Shown here: positions 24,858-32,903 of the stretch, in pieces
How the letters are laid out: every line of letters begins with the position of its first letter
Position numbering within the stretch: position 1 is the first letter of the stretch
DNA from: Elusimicrobiota bacterium
Lineage (GTDB): Bacteria > Elusimicrobiota > UBA8919
NCBI GenBank assembly: GCA_016928195.1
Contig: JAFGLF010000044.1
Location: 186,001 to 250,000 of the forward strand
DNA: 64,000 nucleotides
Reading direction: 5' to 3'
The notes under the pieces: model-generated
Databases searched by the model: none
What the model saw: the letters and a program-made list of their open reading frames with translations, nothing else
Told to the model about the DNA's origin: nothing
Translations under genes and position numbers: made by a program

Positions 24858-25327
24858 ACCATACCCTAATAGAATACCGCATGATGCAATCCGGCGAAGA
24901 TGCCGAAGTATTTGCCCTTGTCGAACGGACATTCCGGGAGTTTGTCGGAAGCGACTACTCCCAGGAAGGGGTCGATACCTTTTTCCGTACAATGACTCCT
25001 GAATTTATCAGAGAACATAAAAACCATTTTATTATGGTTGCAAAAAATGGCAGTAAAATTGTCGGTATGATTAACATTCGCAGCTACAGCCACATCTGTC
25101 TGTTTTTTGTGGACAGAGCATGGCACAGGAAAGGAATCGGGAGAACCCTTTTAGATAAAACACTGGAACATTGCAGAATTAATGCTCCCGCAGTAACTAA
25201 AATAACCGCAAATGCATCACCATACTCCGTACCAATATACGAAAAACTGGGATTTCTGCGTATGTCTTCAGAGGAACTGATTCATCAGGGTATGCGGTAT
25301 AATCCCATGGCAAAAGAGCTGAATTAA
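24854..25327 (+). CDS. GNAT-family N-acetyltransferase
   Basis: A 157-residue protein. The acetyl-CoA site motif is the segment around HRKGIGRTLLDKTLEHC (Q/RxxGxG/A pattern) at about residues 95-111; ICLFFVDRAWH is the preceding strand and PIYEKLGFLRM the C-terminal strand. Substrate unknown. I chose ATG 24854 because it overlaps the upstream TGA in an ATGA arrangement; an in-frame ATG at 24830 would add eight residues. Confidence 0.85.
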   Translation: MNHTLIEYRMMQSGEDAEVFALVERTFREFVGSDYSQEGVDTFFRTMTPEFIREHKNHFIMVAKNGSKIVGMINIRSYSHICLFFVDRAWHRKGIGRTLLDKTLEHCRINAPAVTKITANASPYSVPIYEKLGFLRMSSEELIHQGMRYNPMAKELN

Positions 25328-25341
25328 ACGGGGATAAGGAG

Positions 25342-25374
25342 AAAAAAAACTGCCGCCCCGATAAATATCGGGGC
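25342..25374 (-). terminator. Intrinsic-type terminator for the minus-strand pilin gene
   Basis: GCCCCGAT / ATCGGGGC arms with a 4-base loop (25355-25374). Read on the minus strand, 8 consecutive T follow five bases later. It lies between convergent genes, about 100 bases beyond the pilin stop. Confidence 0.5.
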
Positions 25375-25475
25375 GAGCCTCGCCACAGGCGGGGGGATTA
25401 GGCGGGACTCCGTCAGATGAAAAATTTCCAGACAAGTAAGTAGAATTTTTCATAAAGTTAAGTAAAAAATATCAT

Positions 25476-25958
25476 TTACCAGGAGGTGATGTATTTGCCT
25501 CCCATGTCAGTAAAACCGCCGGCTGCTATAAAGAGGTCGCCAACCTGCTGACCGCGATACCACCACTTACCGGAGGCTGCCTGTTCCGGCGTCAATAAAC
25601 TGAATTCGCTGCAGAACACGCATTCATTCGTATCATCCAGTCCCGACTTGTGGCCAAGCCTGACTTTTGGACATTTATCTAAATATTTGGTTACCATCGG
25701 TGCTCCGGAAAACGTTACTATATCCTCATTGTTTACAGCACGTGTTCCGTCTTCATTTATTGCCCATGGATAAAGACCTTCCAATTCGGCATAATAAATA
25801 GTTATGGCGCTTCTAAGCGTTCCCAATGCTCCTTTTGTCGCTCCTTCCTTGGATTTATAAATAAGGTCGGCCATTTTGGGGACCGATATTGCAGCCAATA
25901 TGCCTATAATGGTAACTACTACCATTAGTTCTATTAGTGTAAATCCGCTATTTTTCAT
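25476..25958 (-). CDS. Type IV pilin / type II secretion pseudopilin (GspG-like)
   Basis: The only clear minus-strand gene. A 160-residue product with the class III signal MKNSG followed by FTLIELMVVVTIIGILAAI: prepilin peptidase cleaves before Phe and Glu5 of the mature chain is present. The helix continues into SVPKMADLIYKSKEGATKGALGTLRSAI, then a globular domain with Cys pairs. Assembly genes are not in this window. ATG at 25958 gives the canonical short leader; an ATG ten codons earlier (25988) is also possible. Confidence 0.88.
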   Translation of the reverse strand: MKNSGFTLIELMVVVTIIGILAAISVPKMADLIYKSKEGATKGALGTLRSAITIYYAELEGLYPWAINEDGTRAVNNEDIVTFSGAPMVTKYLDKCPKVRLGHKSGLDDTNECVFCSEFSLLTPEQAASGKWWYRGQQVGDLFIAAGGFTDMGGKYITSW

Positions 25959-26131
25959 TTTAATATTAAGTTTAATGTATTTGAACATTTAAGTCAAGTA
26001 CTTTTAGTTGTGGAGTTAGAAACAAACTTCGGATTACGAATTGCTCGCCTCGCTTAAGCTTTAATGGAGCAGGCGAATTTAAAGTTTAACTTTTCAATTT
26101 AAAATACTTTCCTAAAATAAAATTTTTTTAC

Positions 26132-26160
26132 TTACATTTTTAATGATTTTTTGATATAAT
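26132..26160 (+). promoter_or_regulatory. Sigma70-like promoter feeding element E3
   Basis: TTACAT (26132-26137), 17-base spacer, TATAAT (26155-26160). The expected start point, about 26167, coincides with the first base of repeat element E3, making E3 a 5' leader. Confidence 0.6.
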
Positions 26161-26165
26161 ATTTT

Positions 26166-26258
26166 GATTACGGAAATAAGGAGAGAAAGATTGCGGCGAT
26201 AAGAAACAATGATTTATCACTGGTATCGTTAGTTTATCGCCGATATTATATATTTATG
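26166..26258 (+). repeat. GATAAA/TTTATC element E3, supplies the start codon of the discoidin gene
   Basis: The 5' arm has GATTACGGAAATA and GCGGCGATAA. The 3' arm has TATCGTTAGTTTATCGCCG. The tail TATATTTATG ends in the start codon 26256. Confidence 0.82.
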
Positions 26259-28277
26259 TATAAAAAATTTTTAATTGCTGTATTTATTTTTGTAGTTGGG
26301 CTGGGTACTGCGGATGCGGATGTTACTGCTACGGCTTCCACAACAGAAAAAAGCGAGTCACCTCCGGGCCATATAGTTGACGGAGACATAAATACAAGAT
26401 GGAGCAGCAACTTCCTGGATAATCAGTGGGTTGTTATCGATCTTGGTAAAGTAGCGACTATCGACACTATTGAGATTTACTGGGAAAACGCATATGCAAA
26501 AAAATACGGTGTTTTGGTTTCAAAAGATAACCAAAAATGGAAACCTGTATATCTTACCGATGATGGAGACGGCGGACTGGATGTTATACAATTCAATGAG
26601 ACACAGGCAAAATATGTAAAAATAAACTGTATAAAAAGAGGCACTGAGTGGGGAAACTCCATATTTGAAATTGTTGTTAAAGGCGTAAACAGTTTAAAAA
26701 ATGAAATTCCGGACCCGGACATAAGAGTACATTTCAAAATGATAAAGGAAGACCCTCTGGTGCTTGAATGGCTGAAAGTGATCCAGGATACCGGCACGCC
26801 GGACAAACAGCTGGTTACGACCATGGAAGACAATCTGATAAGCACTTTCAACAACGCGCTGGTTGCAATTGCATTTATTGTCAAAGGGGAAAAAGAACGG
26901 GCTGAAAGAATATTGGATTTTTTTGCCGCTGCTGTGGACAAAAAAAATACTGTTATCGACCGGCAGAATTTTTATTATAAGGGGGAAGCCCGCGGATTTT
27001 TCCAGTACTCAGTGTATAAAAACGAACCGGGAAAGAAAGGATACTATTATGCCTGGCCCTGCGACAGATGGATGGGAGATATGGCTTGGCTTCTTACAGC
27101 ATATAAATATTACGAGAAAGAATACAATTCAGCAAAATACACAAAGGTACAGGAATTACTGAAAAATCTGCTGATTTCATGGTTTGTACCGGATGGCGAC
27201 GGCGGATATGTGGGCCACGGCTGGAGGAACGGCGATGCAAAACTCCATGAAGGTTTCGGCCATGAAGAGGGCAATATCGACGTATATGCGGTTTTCAGGT
27301 TATGCGGTGCAAACCAGTATGCGGACAAAATAAAAAAATGGCTGGACAGAAAATGCCAGGGCAATACCCTTCCGCTTGATTTATATACATGGCGGGTCCT
27401 TGCATACGGTAAAGAGGCAGCGGGACTGCTCAATATTCCCGAATATGAAGGCGGTTTCAGAAAAATACTTATGATTAACGGCACAAAAATCACCGGGTTC
27501 TATCATGGTTCGGACAGAGACGCACAGAATATATGGATGGACGGAACAGGGCATATGGCATGTGCCTATTTAGCTGTAGGTGATACAAACAAAGGATATC
27601 TCTATTCCAACCAGATGGATGCATTTCTCATAGACAGGGAAATAAACGGAGTTAAGTGCAAAGGACTGCCGTACACGGCAAATAATGTGAACTATGAATG
27701 GGTGGACACCCAAAAGGGAAACAATTCTGTTGCAGCATGGTATATTTTTGCAAAGAATCTGTTAAACCCGCTGAAACTTACCAAGTCGGAAGAAAAACCT
27801 ATATATATGGATAATCCGTACAAACCGTTCAAGGGTACGGCAGATGCCAGTTTCGGCGGCCTGAAAAAATGGAGTATCAAAGGAGAAAACGATATTCCGT
27901 GCGGCATGTTTGTAAATGAAAAAGGAGAAATGGAAATAGAATTCTCGTTTACAAAGGGCGGGTGGGTTATAGTAAGCAATGCATCGGATTTTCCCAAAGC
28001 AAAAAATTCCCAGGTAAGTTTTGAACTGAAAAGTGAGGGTATACCTAATACGCTTGAAATTAAATGGGTTGATGAGGATGGTTCGGTGTTCGGCAAAAAG
28101 ATAGAAAATGTTAATATAAAAGAATTTAGATCTTTTACCTTAAAACCTTCTGACTTTACTCACTGGTGGGGCGGAGACGGTAAGCTGGATAAGGTAACGG
28201 AGTTTCATATTGCAATAAGCAAATTAAAGGGCGGAAAAGGAAAAATATATATAAAAAATTTAAAAATTGGAAATTGA
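26256..28277 (+). CDS. Secreted discoidin-domain protein with a six-hairpin-like enzyme core
   Basis: A 673-residue protein: signal peptide (about 1-21), discoidin domain (about 23-148, TRWSSNFLDNQWVVIDLG), then a helical region (about 170-505). The latter has paired-helix motifs such as GFFQYSVY, WMGDMAWLLTAYKYY, DGGYVGHGWRNGD and QNIWMDGTGHMACAYLA, reminiscent of (alpha/alpha)6 glycosidases. A C-terminal beta module (about 540-673) looks like a CBM. The catalytic family is not recognised. The discoidin domain closely resembles those in the 10-19 kb cluster, so it probably targets the same polymer. Confidence 0.72.
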   Translation: MYKKFLIAVFIFVVGLGTADADVTATASTTEKSESPPGHIVDGDINTRWSSNFLDNQWVVIDLGKVATIDTIEIYWENAYAKKYGVLVSKDNQKWKPVYLTDDGDGGLDVIQFNETQAKYVKINCIKRGTEWGNSIFEIVVKGVNSLKNEIPDPDIRVHFKMIKEDPLVLEWLKVIQDTGTPDKQLVTTMEDNLISTFNNALVAIAFIVKGEKERAERILDFFAAAVDKKNTVIDRQNFYYKGEARGFFQYSVYKNEPGKKGYYYAWPCDRWMGDMAWLLTAYKYYEKEYNSAKYTKVQELLKNLLISWFVPDGDGGYVGHGWRNGDAKLHEGFGHEEGNIDVYAVFRLCGANQYADKIKKWLDRKCQGNTLPLDLYTWRVLAYGKEAAGLLNIPEYEGGFRKILMINGTKITGFYHGSDRDAQNIWMDGTGHMACAYLAVGDTNKGYLYSNQMDAFLIDREINGVKCKGLPYTANNVNYEWVDTQKGNNSVAAWYIFAKNLLNPLKLTKSEEKPIYMDNPYKPFKGTADASFGGLKKWSIKGENDIPCGMFVNEKGEMEIEFSFTKGGWVIVSNASDFPKAKNSQVSFELKSEGIPNTLEIKWVDEDGSVFGKKIENVNIKEFRSFTLKPSDFTHWWGGDGKLDKVTEFHIAISKLKGGKGKIYIKNLKIGN

Positions 28278-28352
28278 TAAAGATTAGAAAAATTGGAGGG
28301 GTATCCCCCCTAGTTTTTGACAAAACTGGCAGGGGGGACTACGCTACGCTTC

Positions 28353-28763
28353 GTGGATAAAAAGTGTCTGAATTGCAGTGAATATAAAAGATGTAAGGAT
28401 TCCGGTATTTCATGGATATTCTTTATAATTGGAATTATATCTACAATAGCCGTACGTATTGTAATGGTTTTGGCACATCTCAATCCTATCTATGGAAAGC
28501 TTGCGTGGTATGTCGGTGTGACAGGATTTTTTATGTTTTTCTTATATAAATATAAGGTAGGTATTTCACGGACCAGAGTTATCGAAAAAAACAACCTTGT
28601 TGAAAAAATCAGTAAAAAAGACCTGTTGACACATAATGATTATGAACTGGTTAGTTCAATTTTATGCAGTTTAGGTTCAAAGAAAGAACAGATAAATTAC
28701 TTTCTTATATTCGGACTTTCCGCTGTGGCTTTACTTACCGCTGTGTATATAGATTTCTTTTAA
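28353..28763 (+). CDS. Small membrane protein with N-terminal Cys cluster
   Basis: A 136-residue protein. KKCLNCSEYKRCKD at the start is a CxxCxxxxxC metal-type knuckle. Two hydrophobic helices follow (about 20-70, ISWIFFIIGIISTIAVRIVM) and a final helix near the C-terminus (INYFLIFGLSAVALLTAVYI). No family recognised. GTG 28353 is used; the open frame extends upstream to 28317 through a G/C-rich repeat-like piece that looks non-coding. Confidence 0.5.
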   Translation: MDKKCLNCSEYKRCKDSGISWIFFIIGIISTIAVRIVMVLAHLNPIYGKLAWYVGVTGFFMFFLYKYKVGISRTRVIEKNNLVEKISKKDLLTHNDYELVSSILCSLGSKKEQINYFLIFGLSAVALLTAVYIDFF

Positions 28764-28769
28764 TAAATC

Positions 28770-28879
28770 TGATAGCAGAGATAAAAGGAAGATAACAGCG
28801 ATAAACAAACGATGTCAACGATACAGAAAAGTCGTATCTCCGTAATCGGTAGTTTATCGCTGGAATCAGTGTTTTTATG
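28770..28879 (+). repeat. GATAAA/TTTATC element E4, supplies the rhomboid start codon
   Basis: Three GATAGCAGAGATAAA-like words on the 5' side, the 3' arm CCGTAATCGGTAGTTTATCG and a tail ending in ATG 28877. It fills nearly the whole gap and has no Shine-Dalgarno. Confidence 0.85.
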
Positions 28880-29662
28880 AGATATAGTTATTACCAGCAG
28901 ACACCTTTTTCATACCGATGGTACGGTGCAATTAAATGGCTGATAATCGTCAATGTTGCGGTATTTGCAATTGAACTTCTTGCAGGACCGACATTCATAT
29001 ATACTTTCGGCTTGGTTCCTTATCTTGTTACAAAAAATTTCTTTCTATGGCAAATTGCAACCTACATGTTCCTTCATGGCGGTTTTTTTCATCTCTTTAT
29101 AAATCTTTTCATACTGTGGATGTTCGGCAAGGAAATAGAGGACAGATGGGGGACCGCACAGTTTCTTAAATATTATTTTATCTGCGGATTAGGTTCCGGG
29201 GTTTTTATTACTCTTACGGGTTTTAATTCCACAATACCTACAATCGGAGCTTCGGGGGCAATTTACGGAATCCTGGTGGCTTTTGCAGTTCTTTATCCCG
29301 ACAGACCTATATACCTTTACTTTTTTATTCCGATGAAGGCAAAACATTTTGCGCTTCTTGTCGGTGTTTTCTCATTTCTTGCAGGTGCCTCAGGTTCCAA
29401 AGGCGGGATTTCGCATCTGGGACATTTAGGAGGCCTGCTGGTTGGTTATATCTATCTAAAGTTCCCTGAATTGAAATACCGTTTTCAAACATTAAATTTT
29501 CCTTCAGGATTCCGCTTCCCAAAAATAAAGAAGAGTTTCAGGAAATACAAAAATCCCAAGGAAGAAGTAAATAGGATCCTTGACAAAATACTAATCCACG
29601 GCGTAGACAGTTTGACCTCCGAAGAAAAGGAGTTTATGGAGAAGTATTCTACCAAACACTGA
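28877..29662 (+). CDS. Rhomboid-family intramembrane serine protease
   Basis: A 261-residue membrane protein with about six helices. FLHGGFFHLFINLFILWMFG is the conserved loop/helix 2 region, GASGAIYG carries the catalytic Ser, and SHLGHLGGLLVGY carries the catalytic His. It cleaves transmembrane helices within the bilayer. The C-terminal 70 residues form a basic cytosolic tail. The start is the ATG ending element E4; its TGA begins element E5. Confidence 0.93.
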   Translation: MRYSYYQQTPFSYRWYGAIKWLIIVNVAVFAIELLAGPTFIYTFGLVPYLVTKNFFLWQIATYMFLHGGFFHLFINLFILWMFGKEIEDRWGTAQFLKYYFICGLGSGVFITLTGFNSTIPTIGASGAIYGILVAFAVLYPDRPIYLYFFIPMKAKHFALLVGVFSFLAGASGSKGGISHLGHLGGLLVGYIYLKFPELKYRFQTLNFPSGFRFPKIKKSFRKYKNPKEEVNRILDKILIHGVDSLTSEEKEFMEKYSTKH

Positions 29663-29751
29663 TTACAGCGATGGAGTGAAGATACCGGAGATAAATAATA
29701 AAGGTGTATCGTTGCTATCGTCAGTTTATCGTTGTTATCAATATTTGTATG
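29660..29751 (+). repeat. GATAAA/TTTATC element E5, from stop codon to start codon
   Basis: Begins with the rhomboid TGA (TGATTACAGCGAT) and ends in ATTTGTATG with ATG 29749. It has a second 5' word ACCGGAGATAAA and the 3' arm TCAGTTTATCGTTGTTATCA. Confidence 0.85.
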
Positions 29752-30159
29752 AAAATATTTTTTAAGATATTTATCTTTCCGTTTATTGTATGTACGGTAC
29801 ATTATACACTATCAATATTTTTCGATATATACGCAAAATTTCCGCATTTCGATGTGCCTTTTCATATTTTAGGCGGTCTTGCTGTTTCTTACTCTTTTAT
29901 CCTGACACTTAAGTATTTTCAAAATATTAAACTGCTTCCGGTAATGAAACCGGTATTCGAAATTATTTTTGTTACCTCTCTGGTTTGTGCCGTAATAGTC
30001 GTATGGGAGTTATGTGAATTTACTCTGGATTACTTTTTTCAGATGAATGTACAGGTTAGCCTTACCAATACCATGGTTGACATGCTTTTAAGCAGTTTGG
30101 GCGGATTCATTATGGCATGTTTTGTCAAGAAAATAAAATGGGAAAGATATCAGCGATAA
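29749..30159 (+). CDS. Small membrane protein resembling YjdF/DUF2238
   Basis: A 136-residue protein with four hydrophobic helices. FDVPFHILGGLAVSYSF, VVWELCEFTLDYFF and NTMVDMLLSSLGGFI match the spacing of conserved polar residues in YjdF/DUF2238 membrane proteins. Function unknown. The start at 29749 is set by element E5. Its last residues RYQR and stop codon are encoded by the first bases of element E6 (GATATCAGCGATAA). Confidence 0.6.
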   Translation: MKIFFKIFIFPFIVCTVHYTLSIFFDIYAKFPHFDVPFHILGGLAVSYSFILTLKYFQNIKLLPVMKPVFEIIFVTSLVCAVIVVWELCEFTLDYFFQMNVQVSLTNTMVDMLLSSLGGFIMACFVKKIKWERYQR

Positions 30160-30253
30160 AGGGGTCGTATCGCCGGCATCGGTCGTTTATCGCCGCTATC
30201 AGCCGTTAAAATCGCTGGAATCGGCAGTTTATCGCTGTAATCACATATTTATG
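30146..30253 (+). repeat. GATAAA/TTTATC element E6, supplies upstream stop and mazG start
   Basis: A short 5' arm, GATATCAGCGATAAA, gives the stop codon of the preceding gene. The 3' side has tandem units (TTTATCGCCGCTATCAGCC, TTTATCGCTGTAATCAC) ending at ATG 30251. Confidence 0.85.
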
Positions 30254-30634
30254 TCTAAGAAATTTGATGAGCTGAAAAAAATATTTGATATACTTCTCTC
30301 ACCCAAAGGATGCAAGTGGGACAGGAAGCAGACACATAAAAGCCTTATAAAATACCTGCGGGAAGAGACGAACGAATTTATACAGGCGGTCAAATCCGGA
30401 AAACCTCAGGATATGAAAGAGGAACTTGGCGACATACTTTTACAGATAATGTTTCATTCACAACTTGCAAAAAAGAAAAAAATATTTACAATAGAAGACG
30501 TTATCGATACTTTAAACAAAAAACTGAAAAGACGGCACCCGCATGTTTTTTTAGATAAGAGGGTAAACTCCGTAAAAGATATAATTATCAACTGGGAAAA
30601 AATAAAGCGCAGGGAGAAAAAAGATGTTAGGTAA
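30251..30634 (+). CDS. mazG: MazG-type nucleoside triphosphate pyrophosphohydrolase
   Basis: A 127-residue, single-domain MazG. SPKGCKWDRKQTHKSL and YLREETNEFIQAV...EELGDILLQIMFH give the ExxE...ExxD metal-binding set. C-terminal KLKRRHPHVF is typical. It removes pyrophosphate from non-canonical NTPs in the cytosol. E. coli MazG has two such domains, so this is a short form. Its start is supplied by E6. It overlaps the next gene by 11 bases. Confidence 0.9.
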   Translation: MSKKFDELKKIFDILLSPKGCKWDRKQTHKSLIKYLREETNEFIQAVKSGKPQDMKEELGDILLQIMFHSQLAKKKKIFTIEDVIDTLNKKLKRRHPHVFLDKRVNSVKDIIINWEKIKRREKKDVR

Positions 30635-31919
30635 ATTTGCCATTGAAGCATTCCTTTTCGGGATGGTCAGCGCAGCTGCACTTCCGTTAGGAGCTTTAAT
30701 ATCCGGTATATGGACTCCAAAACAGAAAATAACTGCATTTATGATGGCATTCGGAGCAGGAGCTATAATTGCCGTTATAGCACTCGACTTAATGGCAAAT
30801 GTCGTAACGCGGGGCGATTTTTATCCTCTCGCAATCGGATGTATTACCGGCGGAATTCTATTTGTGTGTTTCAATAAGTTCATAAACGCACGGGGAGGAT
30901 TTCTAAGGAAAGCTGCAACCACTATTAATTTTCTCAAAGACGAAAAGGTTAAAAAGTTTGAAAAAATATTCAAAGAAATGAGCCGTGTACAGTTGTTCGG
31001 GAAACTGCCGCCGGAAGAAATTCAGGTACTGCTTCCTTACATATCCGGCAAGGACTTTAAAAAAGGGGATGTTCTGATAAAACAGGGTACGGCAGGCGAC
31101 AGCCTTTTTATAATTGACGAAGGGACCATAGACATTATAGACGACAAAAATAATTCAAAAAAAATAGCTACACTCGCACAGGGCGATGTTCTGGGAGAGA
31201 TGGCACTGGTTACCGGAGAGCCGCGTTCCGTAACAGCTGTGGCTGTATCCGATGTAAAAACATGGCTGATTCTAAAAGAACATTTTGATTATATACTGCA
31301 GAACTCTCCGAAACTGGCAGAAGCTGTAAAAAAACTGGTACATACAAGGATTGACGACCTGCATCAGAAAGAAACAATAGTTTCTCATGAAGCTGTGGCA
31401 TGGGCAAATAAGGCAGTAAAAAATATCGATACAAAACTTGCTATGCCCACGGAAGACGAAATAAAAAAAGCCATGGAAGCTCAAAAGGGCAAACCGCTGT
31501 CCATCTGGTTCGGATGTCTTGTTGACGGTATCCCGGAATCCCTGGTTATAGGTTCCAGTCTGCTCGATAAGTCATTCAGTCTCTCGCTGGTAGCAGGGCT
31601 TTTTATTTCGAATTTTCCGGAAGCATTTTCCAGTAGTGCAGAAATGCACAGGCAGAAATATTCATTCAGAAAAGTTTTCTGGCTGTGGAGCGGAATAATG
31701 ATCTTAAGCGGAGTAAGTGCGTATCTGGGAAATATCTTTTTTGTCAATGTATCTCCTTTTATGTTTGCTATGATACAGGGACTGGCTGCAGGCGCTATGC
31801 TTGCAATGGTTACGGAAACTATGCTGCCCGAAGCATATTATAAAGGCGGTACAATTACCGGAATATCCACACTGCTGGGTCTTCTTGCAACGGTGTTTTT
31901 TAAAACATTTGAATATTAA
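30624..31919 (+). CDS. ZIP-like metal transporter with an internal cyclic-nucleotide-binding domain
   Basis: A 431-residue protein. Residues 1-95 form three transmembrane helices. Residues about 120-235 form a cyclic-nucleotide-binding fold: LFGKLPPEEIQVLLPYISGKDF, LIKQGTAGDSLFII and GDVLGEMALVTGEPRSVTAVA. A linker of about 50 residues precedes four more helices with DGIPESLVIG and SNFPEAFSSS, like helices 4 and 5 of ZIP permeases. The nucleotide domain thus sits in the ZIP central loop and may gate transport. Shine-Dalgarno AGGGAG precedes ATG 30624. Confidence 0.78.
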   Translation: MLGKFAIEAFLFGMVSAAALPLGALISGIWTPKQKITAFMMAFGAGAIIAVIALDLMANVVTRGDFYPLAIGCITGGILFVCFNKFINARGGFLRKAATTINFLKDEKVKKFEKIFKEMSRVQLFGKLPPEEIQVLLPYISGKDFKKGDVLIKQGTAGDSLFIIDEGTIDIIDDKNNSKKIATLAQGDVLGEMALVTGEPRSVTAVAVSDVKTWLILKEHFDYILQNSPKLAEAVKKLVHTRIDDLHQKETIVSHEAVAWANKAVKNIDTKLAMPTEDEIKKAMEAQKGKPLSIWFGCLVDGIPESLVIGSSLLDKSFSLSLVAGLFISNFPEAFSSSAEMHRQKYSFRKVFWLWSGIMILSGVSAYLGNIFFVNVSPFMFAMIQGLAAGAMLAMVTETMLPEAYYKGGTITGISTLLGLLATVFFKTFEY

Positions 31920-31926
31920 ACATGAT

Positions 31927-32346
31927 ATGACGGCCATAAAAAATATGATACCAGAGATAAAGAATAGAGACCCATTAACCGACAAAATCATCGGTGTTTG
32001 TTTTCAAGTCCATAATAAACTCGGCCCGGGATTTAACGAGAAAATTTATTCTAATGCATTAAAAATTATTTTTGATAATTTAGGAATACATTATGAAACA
32101 GAAAAGGAATTTTCCATTACATTCCAGGACAAAAAAATCGGTAAATTCAGAGCAGATTTAGTTATTGAAAACTCATTAATTATAGAATTAAAATCTGTTG
32201 AAGGTAAAATGCCAAAAATTTTTGAAAAACAGGTAATTTCATATTTAAATTCATCAAAAATGAAGGTTGGCCTTCTAGTTAATTTTGGGAACTATCGTTG
32301 TGAAATACGGCGTTTGATGTTATCTCCGAGATCAGAAGTTTATTGA
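31927..32346 (+). CDS. GxxExxY-family protein (PF13366)
   Basis: A 139-residue protein with ICFQVHNKLGPGFNEKIY-type sequence carrying the GxxExxY signature. FRADLVIENSLIIELKSVE is a PD-(D/E)xK-like core, and MKVGLLVNFG with IRRLMLSP closes it. The fold is nuclease-related; function in bacteria is not established. ATG 31927 was chosen because the frame upstream of it is shadow sequence inside the ZIP gene. Confidence 0.82.
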   Translation: MTAIKNMIPEIKNRDPLTDKIIGVCFQVHNKLGPGFNEKIYSNALKIIFDNLGIHYETEKEFSITFQDKKIGKFRADLVIENSLIIELKSVEGKMPKIFEKQVISYLNSSKMKVGLLVNFGNYRCEIRRLMLSPRSEVY

Positions 32347-32391
32347 CTTATCACCGTAATCGGTAGTTTATCGTTGGAATCAATTTGTATG
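32346..32391 (+). repeat. GATAAA/TTTATC element E7 (3' arm only), supplies thioesterase start
   Basis: Has ACTTATCACCGTAATCGGTA and TTTATCGTTGGAATCA then ATTTGTATG with ATG 32389. The 5' GATAAA arm is missing. Confidence 0.7.
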
Positions 32392-32772
32392 ATAGTGAAA
32401 ATTTATTATCAGGATACGGATTGCGGGGGCGTTGTTTACTACGCTAATTATCTTGCCTATTTCGAACGGGCAAGAACCGAATGGCTTAACGAAAAAGGAA
32501 TAAGTGTAAAACAGCTTGCTGAAAAGGGACTTCTGTTTGTCGTAAGGCATGCGGAGGTTGATTACAAATCTCCGGCACATTACGGCGAGATTCTGGAAAT
32601 CCATACCTGTCTTGAAAATATCGAAAAAACACGGCTGGCGTTTTCCTATAAAATAGAAGAAAAGCAAAACAACAGGCTGATTGTTACAGGAAAAACCACG
32701 CTGGTCTGTGTTGATGCCAATCTTAAGCCTCAGCGGGTGCCGGAGGAAATACGGCAGAGAGTGAGTGAGTAA
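32389..32772 (+). CDS. ybgC: YbgC/4-hydroxybenzoyl-CoA-type acyl-CoA thioesterase
   Basis: A 127-residue hot-dog-fold protein with YYQDTDCGGVVYYANYLAYF, the active-site Asp motif DxxGVVYxxxYL. It hydrolyses short or branched acyl-CoAs, or acyl-ACP in lipid metabolism. In many bacteria it heads the tol-pal operon, but here the exb/ton genes are 25 kb away. The start is the ATG of E7; a TTG at 32374 is an in-frame alternative. Confidence 0.88.
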   Translation: MIVKIYYQDTDCGGVVYYANYLAYFERARTEWLNEKGISVKQLAEKGLLFVVRHAEVDYKSPAHYGEILEIHTCLENIEKTRLAFSYKIEEKQNNRLIVTGKTTLVCVDANLKPQRVPEEIRQRVSE

Positions 32773-32903
32773 GTGAGAAGTAAGCAGGAGAAAAATACAG
32801 TAGAAATATCCGCCGCGGCGGATTCATTGGTTTATCCGTGTAATCCGTATCCTTTATCCCTGCCCGACTATATTGGCAGGCGGGCTGGAATCAGTAGTTT
32901 AAG
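32773..32903 (+). repeat. Repeat gap before the M23 peptidase
   Basis: GTGAGTGAGTAAGTGAGAAG tandem words, CCGCCGCGGCGG (32810-32821), a run of GTAATCCGTATCC words and a CCTGCCCGACTATATTGGCA palindromic piece followed by GGCGGG. Confidence 0.55.

Noticed and set aside
31801-31926. N-terminal extension of the GxxExxY protein into the ZIP gene
   Set aside because: The extension overlaps a conserved transmembrane coding region in another frame; a good ATG exists at 31927.
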